DNA of 64,000 nt from Takakia lepidozioides (GCA_030704615.1 CM060733.1:55926001-55990000), one strand, 5' to 3'; numbered from the stretch's first letter, positions 1-12,731 are shown. Notes: generated from the sequence alone by a model not told the origin. Numbers and translations are program-made.

Positions 1-187
1 ACATATGGCCTTTGTGGCGATTTTAGAAAAGTGAAAAAAAAAAAAAAAAAACATTGTTTCCACATTGAATCCAGGTTGAAAATATATGGATGGACGTATG
101 GTCCATACATCCATACTCACAAGCATTTTGAAATATGTTCTCTTTTGGGAATCCATATTCTTATGGATTTTTTTATTTTGTTTTAAG

Positions 188-240
188 GAAACCTGGGAGC
201 GACAGCCCACAATTCAGGCCCTTGACAAGGGGGAAAGATT
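188..240 (-). repeat. SINE family 2, 3'-tail fragment
   Basis: The stretch GGAAACCTGGGAGCGACAGC followed by CCACAATTCAGGCCCTTGAC recurs at about 48680 and, more diverged, at 58880. The 58880 copy carries a tRNA-like head, so this is read as the tail of a minus-strand SINE. Confidence 0.55.
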
Positions 241-340
241 TTTTACAATGTCGAAGTTGATCTCATAATATCGACTGAAATGAATAGAAATTCCCGAAAT
301 CCTTTATATTCATTGAAGTGAATCAAACACCGGTACGGAT

Positions 341-382
341 TTCTTGAAGCCTCATGATTGCCCCAATTTGAGAGGAAAGTAG
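341..382 (+). repeat. 42-bp direct repeat, copy 1
   Basis: The 42 bases beginning TTCTTGAAGCCTCATGATTG are repeated without a visible change at 1217-1258, in the same orientation. No coding role is apparent. Apart from the repeat pair and a short SINE tail near 188, I recognise nothing in the first 2.38 kb; a 196-codon open frame on the minus strand (1359-1949) has no recognisable domain. Confidence 0.8.
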
Positions 383-1216
383 TGGAGTACAGCGTCCGGG
401 AAATAATTTCAGTTGAACCAGCCAGTAGCCGCTGATTCCCAGCAGCAATCGGCTAAGTGGGTTGGGCAGTCGGTTGCTGCCCCTTAGTGGTAGCTATACC
501 CGGTCAATTTCCGAGATAATTTCTTTACAACCGGTAATATTCCTAATGATTTATTTTGTGTTCAGCTATAAATCCGGCCCTTATAAATATCAACCTGTTG
601 ACAACACAAGTGTCAAATGCACAACAATAAGTAAATAATAATAATAATAAATAATCACAACCAGTTTTAAGCAATTCAAACAAGTGAAGAACATTGTATC
701 CTTATAGAAGTTGGACCTGTCAATGCCTTCAAACCACATGGAGGCCAAGAATTGAACCCGCGTGGACAGGTGAGCTGTGATAGCAGGCAGCGAGTGCAAG
801 CAGGCGTGGGGCTGGGGCTGCGAGAGCAACGTCCAGACTTAGTAGGGTTTGCCCGCGGGCCCGCCCTCTTTGAGTTCAATATTTTTTCACCTAAACGCCC
901 TTCCTTGGATGTAACCCGGCCTGGCACGTTGGATTTCTGCCATGTGGTGGACTTCGACGGCCATTTCCATTTTTCGTAATATAAGAAGGGCCGGAATCCG
1001 TCCAGGCCTTGCCAACTAAGGCAGATTTCCTATCTGTAATGAAATGGAAAGGCAAATATCCTTCCTAAAAGTAGGGCACCCGGTTGATTTCCACTTCGGC
1101 CATTTTTTCCCTCGGATCCATTTCCTGAGGTTTCATATTTCATTCGGAAATTCTGGAATTCAGTCGGCTAGCATGTAACTGGCTGCCGGTTCTCCCCGGA
1201 CGTTGGTGGAGTAACA

Positions 1217-1258
1217 TTCTTGAAGCCTCATGATTGCCCCAATTTGAGAGGAAAGTAG
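1217..1258 (+). repeat. 42-bp direct repeat, copy 2
   Basis: Second copy of the 42-bp sequence found at 341-382. The sequences downstream of the two copies also look loosely alike (GTGGAGTACAGCGTCCGG versus GGGGGTAACATTCGGCCAG), which suggests a duplicated segment whose flanks have decayed. Confidence 0.8.
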
Positions 1259-2382
1259 GGGGGTAACATTCGGCCAGTGTTTTTTTTAAGAAATTTGGAA
1301 AACAGCACGAGTGGCTACATAGTTTTGCAGGAAATAGCCATTTATTCTGTTCATCCACCTATGTGCCATCATCCATTATATCATCCATATTTGACAAATT
1401 CATCCATAATTTATTTTGTATTTGGAAAAATTTGGCGATTTCATCCATGAAAAAACAGTGGATTTGTGACAAAATATTCGATTTTATTTTTGAGGTCGAA
1501 ATCTGGCGATTATTCGCCACTAAAAGAATGGCTGTATTCGGCTCGATTGTTGTTAATAAGAAAGTCATGTCTAACCCCTGCATAATGTAAATCTTTGTCC
1601 CAGCTGAAACTGCAGCCACCCATTCAAGCATAATATATGTCATTACATCTGTAGGTCCCATGTCTTTTGGAGATAAGGATATGAGAAATCGTTGCCCCCA
1701 ACATATATAATATGCAATCCATTCCAATAATTTTCTAAGGGGAACACTAGAAATAATGTAAGAACTCAATGCCAGCGGGCGATATCTGGGAGGATGGTAC
1801 ATCTTTTTATGGCATGTCAAATCATCCCCACCCCCTCTCGAGAGGGGCATGGAATTGAAGGGAGTGTAACTCCAATTGGGATGACACAGCAAAGACACTA
1901 GGGAAAAAAACAACAGAAAGGAGAAGAAACAGAAATTAGAGACGGACATTGAAGGCTCACCTTCTATGATACTTAAAGCAGGAGTATTCTCTATCAGTGA
2001 ATAAAAGGGAGATTCATAACACCCACCATTGCCGAAGTTTAACTGACCTGTAAACTAGTCTCAAAGCTCTCAACTGAATAGGGATTGTGTGCATGCCTAA
2101 AGGCAAAGCCAATAGCACATTCTGACAATCTCCAACCTTCAGCAGTAATTCTCGCCCTCACATGGTGAGATGCAATCTACCAGAAATCTTTGCACTCGAT
2201 TTGGAACTTCTTGGTGAAGCTGTTGGGTTATGGTGGCAATTTGACTCCCTTGAAAACTTACTACAACGCAATTCTAGCCTAACTTTACAGGTGAGCTCCT
2301 TGAGTGCTATCTAAGACTATAGGCAGCCACTCTGAGCAAACAAAGTCCATATTCCTCTACTGTCACAGTGAATGCCGGGTAA

Positions 2383-5300
2383 CTATAGAGGCCGCTTGTT
2401 AGGCATTCCAGCCCTGCGTGGATATTTGTCAGGAGTTGCACGCTCTTTCAAGCAGACCACTGCTGTCCGCTGTCCAAGGGGACCCTCTGACGCCACTGCA
2501 ACCTCAAACCAAATCATACCTACACTTCAGACTACTGAGCACTTATAAGACCACCCAATAGGTCATCTTAGAACAATCTAGAGAAAGGTTCAAAGGTGGA
2601 CGAATGGTGATCTTCACCAAAGAAAAGCTTAGAGAGAAACTAGTAAGAAAATCCCACATCTACAATCTGAGCATACTTGGTTCAGAATACTGTGCTAAAA
2701 TTAGAGAGGAAACCCAAAGAAGAGAAAGGAACAGGGAGAAAGTCAACACTGGGTACCTGAGCACAGCGACACAATGGAGGCTCCTAGCAACCCAACTGCG
2801 GCCTTAGCAGCTTCAACTTCCTCCTAATGAGATTCATCCACATATCCATCGAAACTAGAATTAAATGCCTAGGCTAACTCATGATTGAGAGTTAGTCTAG
2901 ACAAACAGCTCATGTCGTCACTGAAGCCACTGCCAAAACCTTATTTTTGCAGTGCTTTATTGATTTAAGCATCACGAGAACAACACTCCATCAACTAGAG
3001 GTGAAGTGAAGAGCCTTTTCAATATACTGCTGGACTGAAAGCACACATTGACTTTCTAGAAGTTAGACAAACCTGAGGATTAGGGCCTTTGGCAGCCACC
3101 AGGATTCCCCCAACCCGCACCAAAGGGAGACACAGCTCCGCTGCCATCAGTTAGCCACATTCAAAGGTCACACTACAATCAGGCATTCCTTAACTTGTCC
3201 AGGTTTCTATCAAACTCTTAGTACCTTCTGCAATGTATATTTTATCTGCGGCACAGTCTGCAGACTCCTGTAACCTTCCGCAGCTGTGGTAAATTCAGAA
3301 TTACATGATGAGTGATGAGACACAGACAGAGAGGAAAGAGACAGGTAAGATCATAACCAAACCTCAAAGATCTCTCGTTCTCCACTTACCAAGAACCCTC
3401 ATCTCTGCCACAGCCCTTGCAACAGCAATATCATAGGCCTCCCGTGAGTCTGCATCCCGGCCTGCATCCTGCAACCACTCTATTTCATTACCAAGCCACC
3501 ATTTGCAATGATGGCTTGCATTATTACTGGCTGACCAAGTGAGGGTTTGAATTGGGGGACATAAATGTATGCCTTTGGTTGTCAGCATTCCATTGCTAAT
3601 TGACCTAGGATTCCATAAGATCAGCGTACAATAATTTGATCTTCATAATGACAGGGTGGATGGGAGTCGCACATGGAGAAACTTACCTCTCCTCTTTTCC
3701 GTACAACTTGCACATTTGCTAGGCTGGCTGTTTGCACTACATGCTCCAGAAAGTCGCACCTCTTTCCCAGTGATTCAAGGAGTGTCACCTGCCAGGCTGT
3801 ACACCCCTTACAAGCAACAAGTCAGAAGAGAAAGGAAAGGGATAGAATGGGACAACTTGGAGTATTCCATGAAAGGCTTGTAATGATGCCCGGTTTTAAG
3901 AAGAACCCACCTCCTTGTATACAAACCATCTTTTAGGAATTTCTTCTCTGCAAATAAGCCTTGAGCTGCATTCAGAAGCGCCTTTCACTTCTACTAATTG
4001 TATCCATGTAATGTTGAAATATATGTACACATACTATGTAAATCTCACATACGCACATGTGAAAGCTAATAAAGTGAACAAGGATCTACGTTAAAGGCAA
4101 TGACAGAAGCTCTTGGCAAGAAGAATTTGTTAACCTATCCAACAACAGATTGCAAAGAAAAAACGTTCAATTAACATGACGAAGACAGAAAACAACAAAC
4201 ATGAATGCAGCCTTGTATCTTACAATCAATTCCAGAATACAGAATAAATCCACCATTTTGAAAAACATTTGAGCAGTTGCTAAGGCACCCCCTTTCACTA
4301 AGCTCCCGACGGTGGGTGAAAACGTACTCGACCGACATAGCAATCAAATTAGACAGTTAAAATAACAGCAAACAAGCACTACAAAAGGACCCAAAAAAAA
4401 CAAAGCGGGAACGTCCAAGTATGACAAATGATTAGAGTGAAGAAACCCTGAACTGGAAAACTAAAAAATAGACCCTCAGGATGGACCTAACTAACCAAAG
4501 TGGATTGAAGAACCTCCCCACTTGGAACTTCAACGATATCTTCTAGATCATTATGACTAGGCCAAAGGCTGAGACGCCATACACATCACACAAATACAGC
4601 TAGTCTCATTGATATGCTGTAATTATGGCAGGTTACCAAGGAGTGAAAAGAAAGTTTCTGAATGGGGGAAAGAAAGCCTGGGAGAAAGCCTAAGTTCAGA
4701 AAATACGGCCAGGCCTTGTAAGAACCGCAAAGCACACCTCCATCCCTCCATCCATCGCCCCTTGTGCCCCAAAATGATAGAATCAGGAAGTTTTAACCAT
4801 TTTCCTTGGCAAAGGTTGATGGATTTACTTAAACTTGCCAACCAAACCATCTTATGTCCTTTAATGAATATTACAAATTAGGGAAGACTAAGGTTCTGAG
4901 TGGACGAATCTCCTGAGGCCTCTCTGTTCTGTTCTCCCAATGTTTGTGAAAGTCCCAACCAAACCATCTTATGTCCTTTAATGAATATTACAAATTAGGG
5001 AAGACTAAGGTTCGGAGTGGACGAATCTCCTGAGGCCTCTCTGTCCCAATGTTTGTGAAAGTGCCAGTGCTTATATTCTCTTAGGTGGGAATCCAAAGTT
5101 CGGAACATAATGAATAGACCCAACAAGATAGGTCTCCAGTCTCCACCTGGACGAGCAATTGCCAATACAATTCCAGGCAGACCAGCACCGCTACCCACAT
5201 CAATGACCCTAATCGGATCTCTAGATGATGCTGCGCTGTGTGTGGCATACGCTCCCTCTAACGTGGGGAGAAGTGCTAGAGAGTCAGCAATGTGTCTCTG

Positions 5301-5813
5301 CATCACTGCTCCCCGCTCTGTCACAGCTGTAAGATTCATGCGCTGCAACAATTTAAGTTTTCTTTCAGCAACTTAACCATGGAAGTGAAACAAAGTGGAG
5401 ATGGGTTGAAAAGCAAGTACAGTACTGAAGTGACTGATATGAAAGACGTGAAACAAACACGGCCAGGAAGATTCCATCAAGAAGAGACGGGAGAAAGCTA
5501 CTACAACCAGTTATGATTTCACTCTTAAGAAAAACGTTCGAAGATAATGTCACTGAAAACAGACCTGGTTCCAATCAAGGAGCGCATCCACAAACATGGC
5601 CACCTGCCCTGTCTGCTTGCTGGTCAGCACTTCAACTCTCTGCACCGGAAGACATTCGGTGCTCCCACTCTCCTGAGCGACGTGGGCGATGAAGCTAATT
5701 CTAATGCGTCGTCGCCAGCCGAATCTTACCCATTTGGATTCACCAAGAGTGCAGTGAGAGAGAGGCTCATGAATTACAGTGCGCAATGCATAACATGGAA
5801 CCATCTCCTGCAC
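2383..5813 (-). CDS. rsmG: RsmG/GidB-type small-subunit rRNA (guanine-N7) methyltransferase, probably organellar
   Basis: Seven exons read on the minus strand: 5813-5565, 5342-5147, 3796-3687, 3468-3390, 3140-3073, 2823-2757 and 2495-2383, all with GT-AG introns and matching phases, giving about 293 residues. Bacterial RsmG methylates N7 of G527 in 16S rRNA; in plants a nuclear copy would act in plastids or mitochondria. Visible signatures are [13 protein letters not shown], the SAM-binding [12 protein letters not shown] (about residues 129-140), [46 protein letters not shown] and the C-terminal [17 protein letters not shown] before the stop. The first 58 residues precede the conserved core and are rich in Arg and Ser, as a transit peptide would be. 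The ATG at 5813 is the least certain part: a donor-like GGGTAAGA and an acceptor-like CTCAG inside exon 1 could mark a short extra intron. No disabling change is seen. Confidence 0.9.
4838..5062 (+). repeat. Tandem duplication (117 + 108 bp) inside the rsmG intron
   Basis: The block beginning CCAACCAAACCATCTTATGT occurs at 4838-4954 and again directly after it at 4955-5062. The second copy lacks 9 bases (TTCTGTTCT) and has single substitutions. It lies in the intron between exons 2 and 3 of rsmG, so coding is unaffected. Confidence 0.9.
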
Positions 5814-6491
5814 GATGGCAGAGATGGAAGGAACCTGCGACTATGGCTGAGAAGCTGCGCTGGGTAAGAAATCTGTCACTGACATTGTTTGTCACAAGAC
5901 TCGGGAAACCTGAACTCTGATCCTCAACAAGGTTTGGGGTTTTTGAGCTTGACTCCTCGCAACGATCTGAGAGAGATGATTTTCGAGATGATCGATGATC
6001 GATGATCTATCGATGCTAGAGGAGGTGCGTCTCGGACAGGAAATTGATGGTTACTGTAATGGAAAGTGGGTGGAATGCGTGACACATACAAGTGTTTTTG
6101 AAGGGAACTTGAGAGAAACTTAGCGGAGCGGAAAATTGAGTTCACTGGTAGTAGTCCCATATTTACCATGTGCCCCTTCGACCCAGAACAACTGGATCAT
6201 GCTGAACTGTACAGCAGGGTACCTGTACTTGCTGCAGTGAAATCTTTGGAAACTAACCTGTGTAACATGCATTTTTCTAACCCACTTGCGAATGAAACTA
6301 ATTTTGGAAGACGGGCGCACAAACCTGTGCAAAACCGAGTTCTCATGGAGCATTACAGACCAGCAAGTTGGGGTTGAATGGAGATGAACTTTAATTCTTT
6401 CCTTTCCAAGGGCCTTTTTACATCTTCAGTGGAGAGGCTGGAGGTGAGGTATCACACATAATAGTCCTTTTTCTTCATTTCAAAATGAGGT

Positions 6492-7932
6492 TTAGCCCGG
6501 AGTGCTTTGATGCTTCAGGATGTTTTTTTTCGATTGACTGCCTTGAGACCTTAAAGCTTCAATGATAGCCTGCAACACTTGAATCTCTGCATCTTTCTTT
6601 TGGACGTCGCCTTGCTTCATGCGCAGCTCCTCCATGTGCAACTTGAAAACCTCTTGAGACCCAAATCAAGCAAACACAATTGCTTAACACAACATCCATC
6701 AAACTTCAAAACAATCCACAGATGAAAGCTCAAGACTAACACATCGAGTTTCTCAGGGAGAAGTCATCTGACTATCTCACTAAGGAAGACACAAAGGAAC
6801 TTCCAGTGCAGGAAAGGGATTGTTGAACCTTTGCTCCTCAATTAACCAAGTATGTAATCAATGTACTCGTTGGTCATGTGTGACAGAATGTGCTCAAGCT
6901 TGTGTGTGAGAGAGAGAGAAAGAGAGAATTCACCATCAATGTCATGTTAAAGCGAGAAAGAGAAGGACAAACTTCACGATGTCCACAGGAGGACCAAAAA
7001 GTTTGCCAAACAATTTTGCATAGAAGAGAGTTGGGAGGGGAGAGAATGGGAAAAGGAAAATCAGAGACGCACGGGTGGTATTTTCAAGCTCACGAAGCAC
7101 ATCTTGGGTGCGCGCTTCAGCAGTTCGCTGGGCAATTTCTGCCTGCTTCTTCTCTGCACGTGCATGCCCAGCAGCCACCACTGCTGCATCGAGCTCCCTC
7201 TCTAGTGCTCGTATGCGCCTCTCTTGTGCCTGCATAGGACAATATATTAAAACACCCGGTAACTTGAAATTGCACAGGAATCAGGTGAGTGTGCTGTCTA
7301 GTATTGTACCAAAAGGGAGGGCAGCAGTGTCAGTTGGATTTCAGCCATCTTTCAAAATTTGACTCATTATGCTTAGGCTAATCATCACGTCTGGTACCCC
7401 TAACATTTTAGGATAGAAAGAAACCAAGTAAGCAGAATCACAAAGGCCTGAAAGTCATGAAGGGGCTTAAAGCCTTTTGAAGGCCTCCCAGCCATGTTCA
7501 ATTGGTGAACCTATTTCACACCGAATACTCATGGAGATTTACTACCACAGCAACTGGCAACTTGGACTTGACTCATGAGGAATGACCAACAGCAAAAAAA
7601 TGGGACGTGCACCAGATGTATACCCTGGACGTTCGAGTTTGGTGGGCATTGGCTGATGCCTGAGCGAACGCCTCCTCGTCCACATATACTGCCTTCCCAA
7701 GCAATAGCCGCTGCAAGGAGTTCATGGAGCTTCCTATTTCCGTTATGTTGGCCAAGGCAGTGTTCCATCTCTCTGAAGGCCCAGCCCCATTTTCTATACG
7801 GCCAAGATCAGCCATCCCACTAATGCCTTCTCCGTGATGGCCGAGGCTTTCTTCTGACCTTTCAGTCAACACCGTGCTTCCACCTGTTGCTTGACCTCGG
7901 GAGCCCTTCAAAAACTCCTCCTTGTAGAGATA
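6492..7932 (-). CDS. Conserved coiled-coil protein, C-terminal three exons
   Basis: Three exons in consistent phase: 7932-7624, 7229-7073 and 6652-6492 (TAA at 6492-6494), together 208 residues. The product contains SLQRLLLGKAVYVDEEAFAQ, then a long heptad-rich helix (AQERRIRALERELDAAVVAA, ELENTTQVFKLHMEELRMKQ, KKDAEIQVLQAIIEAL). I recall very similar strings (LLLRKAVFVDEE, ELENTTKVFKLHMEEL) from conserved land-plant coiled-coil proteins, but I cannot name the family with certainty. The protein is predicted soluble and helical; its function is unknown to me. The 5' end is missing: the first exon listed begins in phase 0 after an intron. A candidate upstream exon at 9031-8923 ends in phase 1 and so does not join directly, which means another exon lies between or the two are unrelated. 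Neighbouring genes run the same way but are transcribed separately as far as can be seen. Confidence 0.72.
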
Positions 7933-8091
7933 CTGCTTAAAATACAGTATCAAATGACACAAAACTCCTTGTCAGAAGGAGGGAGGCAGCCCAGGAGGAA
8001 GAAGCAGACCACATGAAGACAAAGCGCCCCGTCCAATTATGTAGCCCCTTACTCTATATGCACTACCTTAATCACAGGCTATATCCGAAAG

Positions 8092-8374
8092 GCTCCCGAC
8101 CCCATGCCCTCAAGGCGAAGGGCCGCGACACACACCCCTACCAAAAGGGAGTCGATATCCTCATCGACTTGTCTATTTTGTAGAAACGAACATCCAAGTT
8201 GTGGCGTCCCACATCAAGGAGTTTGTTTCCGTACTATGGCGTCCCATGGCAAAAGAACCAAACCCCCACTTGACTCTACTCTCCATTAGCTAGTTCGGCC
8301 GACTTCCTCCAAGTCCCGACCAAGGGTGGAGCCTCTCAAGCTCCACCCAGTGCACTCTTCTTGGCCCTATGCAC
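8092..8374 (+). mobile_element. Family-A gypsy fragment (LTR edge plus adjoining internal sequence)
   Basis: The sequence from CCTCAAGGCGAAGGGCCGCGACA through TCCACCCAGTGCACTCTTCTTGGCC matches the inner edge of the family-A 3' LTR and the DNA just inside it at about 22213-22480 and 38360-38630. It contains the last ~30 bases of the LTR and about 250 bases of the untranslated internal region, and no coding part. It sits upstream of the coiled-coil exons, probably in an intron of that gene. Confidence 0.85.
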
Positions 8375-8922
8375 AATCCAACTCAGTCCTTTTTAGAACG
8401 GCAGAGTGTTAAAGGGGAAGAAGACGGAAAGCAAAATTAGTTAGGTCTGGTCACACAGACCCTAAGAGCAGGATCGCCCCGAGAGCCCGCATGGAGTGTG
8501 CCACCATCACCACCTTGCATTGCTTCTCAAATAGGGCCCTGCATCGTCATGGGATGATATCCACAGCTGCAAGCCAGCATATTGTACATTTCTATATCGG
8601 TTACTTGCAGCGAACTATCTGATAGTATCAAGTGTTACCCCTACTTTAATTGATCACGCACAACGTTTTCGAATGAATTTGTCGCTTCAACAGAATCTGG
8701 AATTAAGGCAATCAAGTGTCTGGCACCAATTTCTCAAACTTCTCTCCTCACTGTACATGAACCATGTAGAGCACTATATCAACGGAAGCATGGTCTCAAG
8801 GGCTCACAGATATCTATCAACTTGTCGCGCTCTGTCGGCATCGAAGACGGGATTTAACCTCAAACATTAACCTGACGGCATACTCTCAAATGCGCAAGCA
8901 GCAAGGTCGAGGTGATTGGTAC

Positions 8923-9031
8923 CTGAAACTGCAGAATCTTGGTTGTGCCAAAGCCGGGGCCCTCGCTTCAGTTTCACGAGTGAGGAAGATAGCTTGCGGT
9001 CGATGAAGGCGAAGATCCAGGGCCTTGCCAT
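8923..9031 (-). CDS. Candidate first coding exon (tentative)
   Basis: An ATG at 9031 opens a 36-codon frame (MARPWIFAFIDRKLSSSLVK, then LKRGPRLWHNQDSAVS) that ends at a good donor, TTTCAG|GTACC. It could be the N-terminus of the coiled-coil gene downstream, but it ends in phase 1 while the next recognised exon begins in phase 0, so at least one exon would be missing between them. The peptide is not recognised. Confidence 0.3.
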
Positions 9032-9641
9032 CCAGATTAACGTCCATGGCTTCCACTAAGCTTCTCATCCAGATCCGCCAGATACACTGGGAATGCCGTC
9101 ATTAATGCGCGCGGGATGCACGGATCCAGCGAAAAGGAACTCTCCGAGTGTGAGGAAGAAAATTCTTTGGGTTTTGCAGGCAGAAAGGAGATGGTGGACC
9201 CTTGCCAGGTTCAAGGATCCAATAACGATCCTTGGTCAACAACAACTTCAAGTCGAGTCGTTCTTTATATAAAGAACACGAAGGGAAATGCTGAGAGGAC
9301 TCGCGAGTGAAGACTTTTTTTATCAGTTAACAAAGTTTTAGCAGTCGCTAATCTGCACCATAATGTGTTCTAAGCTCTGACACTCCGGAATCTGGAGAAC
9401 ACAATGCATGCACAAAACATTCCGATGCGCCTTACGATCAAAGAACACCTAAAAAGCAAAATGTGATGTCAAGTACAGACTCTATGATCTGCGGAAAGGG
9501 GGAGCCGAGGAGTTGGTGAAATCTGGCATCCAACATGTGATGTGCACTTTCTCAATTGTGGAGATTTGGCAAGAGAAGGTCGTGGTAGGCCATGGCACCA
9601 GAAACTTATGTTTGCCCTCTCATGCCAGCTTTGGCTGGAGT

Positions 9642-9668
9642 CTTCTCTCTCTCTCTCTCTCTCTCTCT
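9642..9668 (+). repeat. (CT)n microsatellite
   Basis: A run of about 13 CT units. Similar tracts occur at 10561-10582 (GA), about 11768-11805 (CT, interrupted) and 51677-51693 (CT), several of them in introns or just outside genes. Confidence 0.9.
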
Positions 9669-10787
9669 GAACTCGTTGTGTCCAGGAATGTTTGTGATAG
9701 ACTTTGTTAGATTCCTGGTCATGTTTAGATGCTAGTCTTCAAGTTCCTGTTGCTTGCAGATTCCATCATTATCAACAAACTAGCTATCCGCTTGCTTTCC
9801 TTGCCTCAGGCACATGCCTGGTGCACATTCAGTTATAAGAAAGGTCAGTTGGCACCACACGGAGACACAACTTGAAGCTTGTGAGAGAATAAAAACGCAA
9901 CTGGTCATGAAAAGAGCCGTCCTTGGAAAGAAAGAAAACAGGCATAAGAAGCCATGCCTCATTGATAAAAGCCTCATATTTTGCTCAACAAATAATTGAC
10001 AGTAATTGTTGTGCCACTCTTGCAGTTCAATCTGAAGAGAATGGCTTATTCAATCGTTTTGATTGAAGAACTGAGTACTGAGCGAACCAGATGTTCTTTT
10101 GACCTCTCTGACCACACACTGCTACCTGCCCTAGCTGTCCTTGCGATGCTAAAAATATCACAGAAGACAGACTAACCATCTGCTACCTTGCATATGCGGT
10201 GGGCGTCAGTCAAGAGAGAGAGAAAAAAACTACTCTCAAAAAGCGGCTACCCACCATCTAAAAAGTAAAGTAAAAGGGATAGAAAGGGCAGCACTCGGAT
10301 GCTGCAAAGCAAGAGAATGATCATTCCCTATTCAGCCAGCCTCACCATGATATATCCAAACCTCCCTGAAAACATGGAACCCAATGGCTGATGTAAACGG
10401 CATCTGAGGCTAGCTGCTTATTGTTCGAGAGTTGACATAGCAAAATCAACCTGCTGGAGGTAGTAGGGTCAACTGTTCATGCCCCCCAAGAGCTAGAGGT
10501 GGGGGGAGAGAGAGAAAAAATGTACTCATAAGACATTGTTTGCCGTAGACTTGTGGCAGGGGAGAGAGAGAGAGAGAGAGAGGAGAATCAATCGTTCCCC
10601 TCCCATAGAGTGAAACATAGCCATAGACTACCATATTCACAATTGAAGGTTTGGCCAGTTCCAGAGAGCCCCACATGCTAGATGTTCTTTGACCCTTTCA
10701 TGAGATTACCTGCAAAAGGGGGTCAAGTGATAGTACGCGGACAAAAATGTACAGCAAGGCTTATCAAAATAAGTGACGATTGTAATA

Positions 10788-11771
10788 TCACCGCTGGCGT
10801 GGGCGACGGAAAGCAGGCTTTGATCGTTGCCGTACTTTTTGTTCCTTATGCTTGATCGGCCTGGAGTCATTCTCTGGCAAGTCCAGATACTGTGGCGGTG
10901 GTGCTGGAGGCAGCCCCCGGCTTCCTGGTGCACCTAGACAAACCATGCACGTCCTTTTAGCTAAATCTTCTTCTGAACTCCACCAAGCAGCTGCACCACC
11001 TTAAAATTCAGATTTGGAAAGGAGAGCAGCCATTCAAATGTTCCTACAGCTCCAAGCAGAAGAATGTATTGAAACCCTTTGAAACCTTTCAAAAGAGGTT
11101 TACCATATGAAGAAGTCCACTTGGCAGCAGATGAAGCATCGTGAAACCAGTCAGGGCCGCGGGGCTGTCCAAAATCGCACAGAGGGGCTGCTGAGAAGTC
11201 CGGAGCCGGTCTTACCTCATCCATCTGTGCCAGTCAATCATACACATCATGTACAGTTCTGAAAAACACTAATTGATGTGAACAAAATTCACAACATTGA
11301 AGATGAATGGACGACACATGAGATGCATGAGATCGTTCTCCCAGCCTCTCCCTCTAACCAGCCACGGCTCTTGGAGATTGGTACCTGTAGACCTAAGTAA
11401 ACCTCTGCTCTGGCAATACATCCGTTTCCTTTCATTCAGCGTGTCCATTTTCCTTTTTTCATGGGGGTTTCCCCTCAACAGTGCGACTGGAAAGCCACAT
11501 GTGTCCCATCTGTTCCAAGCTTGAGGGCAGGAGTCCGAATCCATCTACTGCTTTCTAGTGTGATATCGATGGGAGCCCATAAACCAAGACGAAATCCATA
11601 CAATAGACATTACCAGCTGTGCACTAGGGCTATGGCATGTGCGGGTTCACTCTCATATATACTGATCGGCTGAAACCCCACAACCAATTTCAGGCGGATA
11701 ACTATTTTGCTGGGACTGTGCTCTCAAGGGTGAGTCAGTCCACATTTGCAGGGAATATCCAATGATCTCTC

Positions 11772-11804
<33 letters not shown>

Positions 11805-12496
11805 TTCTTGAACAAACGCACACAAACTACAGGATCTTGTCCGGATTTTACATGATAAGATGCACTGTCATGTGCACCTGTACGTGTTTGCCCCTAAACG
11901 CACACAGAGGATGAAAACCCCCCTAACGGAGTAAGTCCAGAAAGGAAGTCAGTCAAGGTCATCAACGTGCATACCCATCCAGGGCCGTTGACAGAGGGAC
12001 CATCCCACCCAATGTGCGCCACATGCTTCACGTCTGTTGGATACCCTATCTCCAGTTCATTGGCCCTCCAATCTACATCCAATAGGCGACATATTACAGA
12101 AAAATTATACACGCCAACAATCCAGCCACAAGAACTGCAGAGAGCAAGTATGTGGAGCCACAAGAACAATGCCACCAGAGACATGCACACACAATGATGT
12201 CGAGCTGCTGGGCTCCAAGCACTTGGGCCCAGAGTCTTTGAGACATTGCTCTGAGTTCTTCCATAAGTTAATATACCATCCCTCATCTCCAAAAGCCTAG
12301 TCGCTGCTCATACTCAATTGTAGATCCATCAACCAAGCTGAAGTGCATTAATATCAGGGCCCTCAAACACAGGATACTCACCAAATAGCTGAGATACAGA
12401 TTTCAAGACGTTGATCACCTTCCCAAAAGTTTTAGCTCGCTTAGGTTGGCCATTTGGAGAAGATAAGTTATGGATCTGGGAGCGGGGAGTGTCCAT
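10788..12496 (-). CDS. ROP-interactive CRIB-domain protein (RIC-like)
   Basis: Four exons on the minus strand: 12496-12382, 12072-11975, 11224-11104 and 10933-10788. Phases agree at all three GT-AG introns and the product is 159 residues. Residues 47-63 read IGYPTDVKHVAHIGWDG, the plant CRIB motif that binds active ROP/Rac GTPases, followed by GPSVNGPGWMDEVRPAPDFS, typical of plant RIC and PAK-box/P21-Rho-binding proteins. The N-terminus (KTFGKVINVLKSVSQLF) is a short amphipathic basic stretch before the CRIB. The C-terminus is proline-rich (LPPAPPPQYLDLP) and then strongly basic (KHKEQKVRQRSKPAFRRPRQ), which could bind acidic membranes. There is no kinase or GAP domain, so by family knowledge it would be an adaptor-type ROP effector in polar growth or cytoskeletal control. 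The ATG at 12496 is chosen because the upstream ATG at about 12525 is out of frame. The gene looks intact. Confidence 0.88.
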
Positions 12497-12731
12497 CGTA
12501 GATTGACCTGGTTGGTTTCATCATGAAACCAGGAGACTGTTAGCTCAGTCAGCATGTACACCTACATCCCATCCTGTAAACCATAGGCAAACTTTCTGTG
12601 TCTGATGTGTATTTGTACTCACTACTCCACAAGTCTTTTGTGACCGAGTGTCTGCTGTTAGAGTGAATAGAAAACCATGTTCCGAGCTCCTAAACTCCAC
12701 CTGAACCATCACTCGGTTGCTCAGTATGCAT

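Noticed and set aside
1359-1949. 196-codon minus-strand frame with a hydrophobic start
   Set aside because: No recognisable domain, no homologous piece elsewhere in the window, and AT-rich composition like the surrounding non-coding DNA.
5110-5376. Plus-strand frame overlapping the rsmG SAM-binding exon
   Set aside because: Antisense shadow of a well-conserved exon.
11100-11150. LLKGFKGFQYI on the minus strand, resembling the basic N-terminus of some RIC proteins
   Set aside because: It lies after the splice donor of exon 3 of the CRIB gene, downstream of the CRIB motif, and reads into a stop; it is intron.
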